From contig JAUPKQ010000147.1 in assembly GCA_030837345.1 (NCBI GenBank), positions 1 to 37,182 on the forward strand: a DNA stretch of 37,182 bases. The letters run 5' to 3'. A program made the translations under genes and the position numbers. The DNA is from Actinomycetota bacterium (GTDB taxonomy: Bacteria > Actinomycetota > Actinomycetes > Actinomycetales > Kineosporiaceae). Numbering within the stretch: the stretch's first letter is position 1; the number at the start of each line of letters is the position of its first letter. The notes beneath the pieces are model-generated. The model was not told the origin of the DNA. It was given only the letters and a program-made list of their open reading frames with translations, and searched no databases. Positions 31,678 to 37,182 of the stretch are shown here, piece by piece.

Positions 31678-31774
31678 GCGAAACCGATTTCCCGATGTTG
31701 ATCTCCGGCTGTCCGGTGTTGATCCGGAGGTGATTGCGAAAGATCCTCCTCGGTTTCGCGTGGAATTCGCGAAA
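31678..31774. promoter_or_regulatory. GCGAAA-box cluster in divergent promoter region
   Basis: GCGAAA or its complement TTTCGC occurs at 31678, 31736, 31754 and 31769. The last two form TTTCGCG-N7-CGCGAAA. GAAACCGATTTCCC at 31680-31693 resembles a LacI-type site. The 323-bp gap (31672-31994) between DUF2264 and GH65 has no ORF I can support. Confidence 0.4.
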
Positions 31775-31994
31775 TACCGGCCTGTTCATACCAGGATATG
31801 AATCGATCGAGTGTTGAACTGGTCACGAGGGGCGGTTCGCCGGTGACGCCCGTGTGCCTGCTTCTGACAGAGTGTCCCCCAGGCCGAACGGGCCGCAGGA
31901 TGCCGGAAGCCGGGGTCAGGTCGCCCCGGCGCAGGTGAACGGGCCTGCCGGTCACGGTCCCGTCTTCGTCGCCGAGTCGGAAGAGAGGTTCCCC

Positions 31995-34394
31995 GTGACT
32001 GGCTGGACGCTTGCGTACGATGCCTTCGTGCCCGAGGAGGAAGGGCTGCGCGAAGCGCTGACCTCGACAGGGAACGGATATGTCTGTGCCCGTGGCACGG
32101 CGGAGTGGCAGGACGTCGGGGAGGTGCACTATCCCGGCACTTACACGCACGGTGGCCTCAACCGGGAGACGACGATCGTCGGTGGCAGGGCGGTGCTCAA
32201 CGAGGATCTCGTCAACCTTCCGAACTGGTTGGTGCTCAAGCTCTGCATCGAGGACGACGAACCGTTCCGTCTGGACAACGTCGAAATCTTGAACTATCGG
32301 CACGAGTACGACATTCGATTGGCGACCGTCTCCCGGACTCTTCGATTTCGTGATCGCTCGGGCAGGGTGACCACCCTCGCGAGCCGGAGATTCGTGAGCA
32401 TGGCGCAGCGGCATCTCTCCGGGATCGAGTGGGTGATCACGCCGGAGAACTGGTCGGGGCGGGTCCAGGTGATCACCGCTCTCGACAGCCGGGTGACGAA
32501 TTCCGGGGTGTCGCGGTACCAGCAGCTGGAGGGGCGGCATCTTGACCCGCTGCTGCCGCGGACGTTCGGTCCCGACGTCATCGGGTTGAAGGCCAGGACC
32601 CGCCATTCGCAGATCCACGTCGGTCAGGCCGCCCGGACCTGCGTGTACGACGCGGCGGGGGTGCCGCTGGACGTCGAGCGGAAGCTCTTCCAGATGGAGG
32701 ACTACATCCATCAGACCGTGTCCTTCCGCGTGAGCGAGCGGACACCGGTGCGGGTCGAGAAGATGGCGACCCTCTTCAACTCCCGCGACCACGCGATCAG
32801 CGAGCCACTGTGGACCGCGGCGAAGACGGCGAGCCGTGCGTCGACGTTCGCCGAGGCCTACGAGAGTCACGCACGGTCCTGGGGCGAGCTGTGGGAGCGC
32901 TGTGACGTCGACGTCCCTGGTGACGAGCGGGTGCAGCTCCTGCTCCACCTGCACATCAGCCATATCCTCCAGGTCTGCTCGCGCCACACGACGGACCTCG
33001 ACGCGGGTGTGCCCGCCCGGGGGCTCAACGGAGAGGCCTACCGCGGGCACATCTTCTGGGACGAGCTGTTCATCTACCCGTTCTTCAACTATCGGCTTCC
33101 CGAGGTGACGCGGTCCTTGCTGATGTACCGCTGCCGCCGTCTCGACGAGGCGAGGGCGTCGGCGGCGGACCACGGGTATCAGGGCGCGATGTTCCCCTGG
33201 CAGAGCGGCAGCGACGGCAGCGAGGAGACCCAGGTCGTCCACCTGAATCCCCTCTCGGGCCGGTGGGATCCCGATCTGAGCCACAACCAGCGGCACGTCA
33301 ACGCCTCGATCTTCTACAGCATCTGGCACTACTACCAGGCGACGGACGACATGGAGTTCCTGTCCCGTTACGGCGCCGAGGTCATGCTGGAGATCACTCG
33401 TTTCTGGGCGAGCGCCGCGTGGTTCAACCCCGAGCGGGAACGGTACGAGATCCACGGGGTGATGGGGCCGGACGAGTTCCACGAGAAGTACCCCGGAGCC
33501 TCCGAGGCGGGATTGCGCAACAACGCCTACACGAACGTGATGGTGGCGTGGCTGGCGGAGGTCGCCGTCAAGATGCTCGAACTTCTCCCGGTCCGGCGTC
33601 GCCGCCGGGTCCAGGACGCGATCGGCCTGACCGACGGCGAGATCCAGACCTGGGACGACCTGAGCCGCCGGATGTACGTGCCTTTCCACGGCGACGGCAT
33701 CATCAGCCAGTTCGAGGGGTATGAGGACCTCGACGAGTTCGACCAGGAGCTCTACCGCCAGAAGTACGGCGACATCAAGCGGCTCGACCGGATCCTCCGG
33801 GCCGAGGGTGACACCCCCGACCGGTTCAAACTCGCCAAGCAGGCCGACACGCTGATGCTGTTCTTCCTCTTCGGCGACTCCGAGCTGAAGAAGATTTTCG
33901 ATCGGCTCGGGTACGGCTACGCCGAGGACACGGCGCGGAAGAACATCGCCTACTACGCGGCGAGGACGACCCACGGCTCGACGCTCAGCTACATCGTGCA
34001 CAGCCACACGCTGGCCGCGGTCGACGAGACGGCGTCCTGGGAGATGTTCCTCACCGCCCTGGAGAGCGACGTCGGTGACGTCCAGGGCGGGACGACGGCG
34101 GAGGGTATCCACCTGGGGGTGATGGCCGGCACGCTCGACGTCCTCCAACGCGGGTACCTGGGGATCGACAGCTCGGGGGACCTCCTGCGGTTCTCCCCCC
34201 GCCAGGTGGCCCGGCTGGACGGCGTGTCCCTGCTCATGCGGTTCCGGGACAGCGTGCTGCGGGTCTCGATCCGTGGCGACCGGCTCGTCGTCTCCCGGGT
34301 CGACGACAGCTCGCATCCGATCTGGGTGAGTGTCGACGAGAGCATCCAGCACACCCGGGCCGGGCAGTCCCACGAGTTCGTCCTGCACCGTTGA
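31995..34394 (+). CDS. Glycoside hydrolase family 65 phosphorylase
   Basis: 799 aa from GTG 31995, which has AGAGAGG six bases upstream and gives the usual family length; the longer frame from 31854 adds low-complexity residues. GH65 enzymes phosphorolyse alpha-glucosides such as maltose, trehalose or kojibiose to beta-glucose 1-phosphate. Landmarks are STGNGYVCARG at the N terminus, HIFWDELF (Asp356), the general acid Glu494 in GVMGPDEFHEKYPG, KQAD (Lys615-Gln616) and THGSTLS (from His660), the phosphate-binding region. No signal peptide, so it works on imported sugar. No beta-phosphoglucomutase is adjacent, so its product must be handled by a gene elsewhere. Confidence 0.92.
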   Translation: MTGWTLAYDAFVPEEEGLREALTSTGNGYVCARGTAEWQDVGEVHYPGTYTHGGLNRETTIVGGRAVLNEDLVNLPNWLVLKLCIEDDEPFRLDNVEILNYRHEYDIRLATVSRTLRFRDRSGRVTTLASRRFVSMAQRHLSGIEWVITPENWSGRVQVITALDSRVTNSGVSRYQQLEGRHLDPLLPRTFGPDVIGLKARTRHSQIHVGQAARTCVYDAAGVPLDVERKLFQMEDYIHQTVSFRVSERTPVRVEKMATLFNSRDHAISEPLWTAAKTASRASTFAEAYESHARSWGELWERCDVDVPGDERVQLLLHLHISHILQVCSRHTTDLDAGVPARGLNGEAYRGHIFWDELFIYPFFNYRLPEVTRSLLMYRCRRLDEARASAADHGYQGAMFPWQSGSDGSEETQVVHLNPLSGRWDPDLSHNQRHVNASIFYSIWHYYQATDDMEFLSRYGAEVMLEITRFWASAAWFNPERERYEIHGVMGPDEFHEKYPGASEAGLRNNAYTNVMVAWLAEVAVKMLELLPVRRRRRVQDAIGLTDGEIQTWDDLSRRMYVPFHGDGIISQFEGYEDLDEFDQELYRQKYGDIKRLDRILRAEGDTPDRFKLAKQADTLMLFFLFGDSELKKIFDRLGYGYAEDTARKNIAYYAARTTHGSTLSYIVHSHTLAAVDETASWEMFLTALESDVGDVQGGTTAEGIHLGVMAGTLDVLQRGYLGIDSSGDLLRFSPRQVARLDGVSLLMRFRDSVLRVSIRGDRLVVSRVDDSSHPIWVSVDESIQHTRAGQSHEFVLHR

Positions 34395-34403
34395 CGGGAG
34401 GCA

Positions 34404-35264
34404 TCAGGGTTTCTCGTCACCGGCCGGGAGGATCGCCGGCATGACGGGCCACCGGATCGGTGCCGACGCGCGTTCGCGCGGGTACCCGATCGAGACCTCC
34501 TGGAAACGCACCCCGTCGTACCAGGTGGTCCGGGGGATGTGGAGGTGCCCGTAGACGACGGTGTCCACGGCGAAGCGCCGGTGCCAGTCCGCCGTCCGCG
34601 TCGTGCCGCACCACTGGGCGAACTCGGGGTACCGCAGGACGTCGGTGGGGCGGCGGACCAGCGGGAAGTGGTTGACGAGAACCATCGGGACGTCCTCCGG
34701 ACAGGCGGCGAGCCGCCGTTCGGTGAACGCGACACGCTCGGCGCACCATGCGTCGACGCTCGCGTGTGGCTCCGGGTTCAGCAGGAACTCGTCGTTGCAG
34801 ACCACCCCGGTCCGGTGGGCGTAGGCGAGTGACTCCTCCTTCGTCCGGGTGCCGGGCGCGTGGAAGGTGTAGTCGTAGAGGACGAACAGCGGGGCGACGG
34901 TCACCGGACCGCCCGGTCCCTCCCAGCGTTCGTAGGGGTCTTCCGGGGTCCGGACGCCGAGGCGGCGGCACAGCGCCACGAGGTGCTCGTAGCGTGCGAC
35001 GCCCCGCAGACGGCACGGATCGTCCGACGGTGTCCACAGTTCGTGGTTGCCGGGGACCCAGAAGACCCGCGCGAAACGTTCGGCGAGCACGGTGAGGGCC
35101 CATTCGATGTCGGCGACGAGTTCTCCGACGTCGCCCGCCACGATCAGCCAGTCCCGCTCCGAGGTGGGGTGCAAGGCATCGGTGACGAGCGCCCGGTTCT
35201 CCGGATACGTCACGTGCAGATCGCTGACGGCGTAGAGCGTCCCGGTGCCGGTCTGTCGGGTCAA
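34404..35264 (-). CDS. Cytosolic metallophosphoesterase
   Basis: 286 aa, calcineurin-like fold: SDLHV (Asp, His), VAGDVGE (Asp), PGNHELW (GNHE), VNHFPL (His) and YGHLHIP (GHxH). TTG 35264 is chosen because AAGGAG lies nine bases upstream and the family pattern begins right after it (YAVSDLH). ATGs at 35309 and 35330 lack ribosome sites. There is no signal peptide. It converges with GH65 with nine bases between stops. The substrate is unknown. Confidence 0.88.
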   Translation of the reverse strand: MTRQTGTGTLYAVSDLHVTYPENRALVTDALHPTSERDWLIVAGDVGELVADIEWALTVLAERFARVFWVPGNHELWTPSDDPCRLRGVARYEHLVALCRRLGVRTPEDPYERWEGPGGPVTVAPLFVLYDYTFHAPGTRTKEESLAYAHRTGVVCNDEFLLNPEPHASVDAWCAERVAFTERRLAACPEDVPMVLVNHFPLVRRPTDVLRYPEFAQWCGTTRTADWHRRFAVDTVVYGHLHIPRTTWYDGVRFQEVSIGYPRERASAPIRWPVMPAILPAGDEKP

Positions 35265-35504
35265 GGGCGCTCGCTCCTTCGGGCCGTCCGGTGCGGCGCC
35301 CGGAATCATTCGGTTCGTGAGGGGAAACATTACCGTCGACCGGCTGGCGACGGGCCGGGGCCCCCGCCGGCGGCCCCCAGGGTATTCCTTCTGCTTCCGT
35401 ACATTTCTGGGGTGAATCCGGGGAAAGCTTGTGGCCGGTGACGTGTCGACAGAGACGCGCCAATTATGTAAAGTTTCACCGGCACGGAGAATATTGGGGC
35501 CACA

Positions 35505-36143
35505 ATGCCTGGGAGCCAATCATCGGGTGATCCGGCCGTACTCGGGCCGGCTCCTCACCCCAATCTTGTCAGAGGGCGGTTCCTCAACCGTCTCGCCGCC
35601 TTGCAGAACACCAACCGGGCACAGGTGTGCGTCGTGCGGGTCGTCTTCAGGACGAAGGACGGACGCCACACCGCCACCCTCACCCTCCGCCGGGACGCCG
35701 CCGGGACCGGATCACGGGACGGTGAGGTCTCCGAGGAGGTGACCTTGCCGCTGGAGGACCGGACCGACGACCTTCCCAGGCCGGACGGCGAAACCTCCTG
35801 GACGACGCCGGTCGACAGGTACTCCCGGCTCCTCGCCGGACGACCTGACCCGGTGCAGGTGTACACCGGGCTGCTGCACGAGGCCGGAAGCCAGGTCGCC
35901 GTCCTGTTCGACGTGTACCCGGGGGTGCGGCTCACCCTGGAGGAGATCGCCCTCACCGGCCCGTCCGAGGCGAGCATCCGGACCCTCGACCCCGACGGCA
36001 CGCGGTACCTGACCCGGGTCGGGCTCGGCGTCGTCCACGACCTGGTGGGTATCGACTACCGCATCGCCGAGTGGGTGTGCGCCCGCCGGTCGTCGCCGCC
36101 GGTCCCTGCTGGTCCCCGGGAGATCCTGATGGACTGGCGCTGA
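35505..36143 (+). CDS. Hypothetical protein, 212 aa
   Basis: No family recognised. There is no signal peptide or membrane span. The first 25 residues are low complexity; the middle looks folded (AQVCVVRVVFRTKDGRHTATLTLRRD, SRLLAGRPDPVQVYTGLLHEAGSQVAVLFDVYPGVRLTLEEIAL) and it ends WVCARRSSPPVPAGPREILMDWR. ATG 35505 has GGGG five bases before it. An AT-rich stretch (35461-35495, with GAATAT) may be its promoter. Codon use is normal for the window, so it is probably real. Confidence 0.65.
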   Translation: MPGSQSSGDPAVLGPAPHPNLVRGRFLNRLAALQNTNRAQVCVVRVVFRTKDGRHTATLTLRRDAAGTGSRDGEVSEEVTLPLEDRTDDLPRPDGETSWTTPVDRYSRLLAGRPDPVQVYTGLLHEAGSQVAVLFDVYPGVRLTLEEIALTGPSEASIRTLDPDGTRYLTRVGLGVVHDLVGIDYRIAEWVCARRSSPPVPAGPREILMDWR

Positions 36144-36187
36144 GGCGACGGTTATGCCGTCGGCCGGTGTCGGTTGCCCAACAGCCG

Positions 36188-36452
36188 ATATCCCGACCGG
36201 CTTCGGCTCCCATCGGACACGTCATCGCCGGTCTGGCCTCCGTGCCCTACACCCACGAGATCTCAGTCCGGCTCCACACCGACCTCGCCCAGGCACGGCG
36301 ACGGATCCCGCCAACCGTCGGCACTTTCGTCGAGGTCGACGACGGAGCTCGGCTGGCCCTTCACCATCGAACGACCCGACGAACGACGGAACCAGGTACA
36401 CCTCCTCACCACCCGCCTCCTCGCCCGCCTCGACGAGGAAGCCCGGAGCTGA
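36188..36452 (+). pseudogene. Broken WYL-domain transcriptional regulator (C-terminal remnant)
   Basis: In one frame, to about 36355: GHVIAGLASVPYTHEISVRL, then RRRIPPTVGTFVEVDDGARL, which matches the end of actinobacterial WYL/YafY-type regulators. The last piece, WPFTIERPDERRNQVHL...LLARLDEE, continues in another frame to 36452. The segment normally between them is missing, so there is both an internal deletion and a frameshift. The HTH half is absent. The gap from the previous gene (36144-36187) holds nothing clear. Confidence 0.75.
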
Positions 36453-36525
36453 ACGGTGGTGTCGGTGTTGCAGGGGCGTTGAGTGTGAGAGAGGACGTCT
36501 CGAAGCGTAGGCCGCGCGTACAGCG

Positions 36526-36803
36526 ATGAGTCCTGCTACCCGTGACTTCTACTTCATCGGCGCGGTCGTGGTGGACGACGTCAGCGGCCCGGCCGTGCAC
36601 GCCGCAGTCGGCGCCGTCGCGGACGGCTGCGCCTCGTGCCGTCCGAGCCTTCCCGGCTCACCCAGGCCGCCGACCTGGCGACCTTCCTTCACCGCCGACG
36701 CTCGGCCACCGTCGAGACCAACCCCAAGCAGGAGAAGGCGATCTCGAGGATCTGGGCTCACGTGGAGGGATGGATCGCCTACCAGCTCACGACCTGCCCG
36801 TAG
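36526..36803 (+). pseudogene. Unidentified decayed coding remnant
   Basis: Two protein-like pieces lie in different frames: from ATG 36526, SPATRDFYFIGAVVVDDVSG; and, ending at the stop at 36801, a frame with ADLATFLHRRRSATVETNP then EKAISRIWAHVEGWIAYQL. They may once have been one gene. I considered a transposase but see no DDE motif or terminal repeats. Beyond 36803 only the hairpin and the CRISPR repeats are seen. Confidence 0.35.
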
Positions 36804-36810
36804 ACGCACG

Positions 36811-36836
36811 AAGGCCCCGCACACTCGCGGGGCTTC
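36811..36836. terminator. Hairpin in decayed region
   Basis: AGGCCCCGC (36812-36820) pairs with GCGGGGCTT across a six-base loop (ACACTC), with one G-T wobble. It could end a transcript from either side, including leftward CRISPR RNA. Confidence 0.5.
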
Positions 36837-36968
36837 AGGCACTGCGGCTGGTTCCCGAAGGAACGGCTGCCCCACCAGTATCGGCACGTCGCCGAGCATC
36901 TGCGACACACCGCAGGGTGGCGGTAACGAATGGAGCCGCAAACCGTGTGAAGCGGGACTGACCAGCCA

Positions 36969-37182
36969 GCCGTTACGAAGCCCGGTCTTGGAGCCCGGGA
37001 AGACCCTCGAAGCATCCGGGGATCGTCGCCGCTGTGAGGGCACCGCTACGGAGCCTGGTCTTGGAGACCGGGAAGACCCGCTACGACCTGGACTCGATCA
37101 CCAGGCACGTGAAGGAGCCGCTACGGAGCCCGGTCTTGGAGACCGGGAAGACGAAGACCCGACCCGACGTTGCGGATCGCGA
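36969..37182 (-). CRISPR. Edge of a CRISPR array: three 36-nt repeats, two complete spacers
   Basis: Repeats at 36969-37004, 37042-37077 and 37117-37152, each 36 nt. On the + strand the consensus begins GCCGCTACGGAG, has CCCGGTCT-TGG-AGACCGGG (8-bp stem, 3-nt loop) and ends AAGAC. Spacers are 37 nt (37005-37041) and 39 nt (37078-37116); a third begins at 37153 and is cut by the window edge. The repeat at 36969 has three substitutions, one breaking the stem, and nothing repeat-like precedes it, so this is probably the leader-distal end. Leader and transcription would then come from the right, on the minus strand, where the repeat starts GTCTTCCCGG. No cas gene is in the window, so the subtype is unassigned. 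Confidence 0.9.

Noticed and set aside
31854-31994. N-terminal extension of GH65
   Set aside because: Low-complexity and beyond usual family length; GTG 31995 has a well-spaced AGAGAGG.
31668-34388. 906-codon open frame on the minus strand
   Set aside because: Mirrors the GH65 gene in a high-GC shadow frame; no recognisable motif.
36542-36961. 139-codon plus-strand frame in the decayed zone
   Set aside because: Composition is Arg/Pro/Ser-rich and unlike a protein; better protein-like pieces lie in other frames.

Overview
This is high-GC DNA with actinobacterial features: GTG starts, four-base ATGA/GTGA gene overlaps, a CUT1-type sugar transporter without its own ATPase, actinobacterial-style arsenic genes and CBM2 cellulose-binding modules. 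No rRNA or tRNA gene was seen, so I do not name a genus. Most of the window is densely coding. Only the last kilobase looks decayed, and it ends in the edge of a CRISPR array.

Layout. 1-2464: the end of a DegT-type sugar aminotransferase, a small tyrosine-phosphatase-like protein and a convergent MurG-like glycosyltransferase, with a shared terminator hairpin. 2823-3866: menC (menaquinone synthesis). 4509-9126: two tandem secreted CotH-kinase proteins, each with a chitobiase-C-like domain and a C-terminal CBM2, sharing a conserved upstream element. 9357-11708: a 783-residue protein that joins two class I isoprenoid-synthase domains, each with a pair of Asp-rich motifs. This is the most unusual gene here. 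11880-18094: a DMT-type membrane protein, an unknown 435-aa protein, a membrane GGDEF-EAL protein whose EAL domain has lost a metal-binding Asp, and a secreted DNRLRE-metallophosphoesterase.

18113-34394 is mainly a carbohydrate-use region: two TIM-barrel isomerase-like enzymes, a Gfo/Idh/MocA dehydrogenase, a LacI regulator, a CUT1 ABC importer (binding protein plus two permeases) in an operon with a 2-hydroxyacid dehydrogenase, a DeoR/LacI hybrid regulator, a DUF2264 protein and a GH65 phosphorylase. A compact arsR-acr3-arsC operon (27817-29629) sits inside it, with a striking double operator over the arsR start. A reasonable inference is uptake of an uncommon oligosaccharide or sugar derivative, oxidation or isomerisation by the dehydrogenases and TIM barrels, and glycoside breakdown by GH65 and DUF2264. 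The substrate cannot be read from sequence.

34404-37182: a cytosolic metallophosphoesterase, an orphan 212-aa protein, a broken WYL regulator, a decayed stretch, and three 36-nt CRISPR repeats with spacers of 37 and 39 nt running off the right edge. No cas gene is in the window.

The best candidates for something undescribed are the double isoprenoid synthase, the tandem CotH-CBM2 pair with its shared upstream element, and the CRISPR array with its unusual repeat. Short in-frame tandem repeats recur in five genes, and a sixth array lies in a 5' leader.
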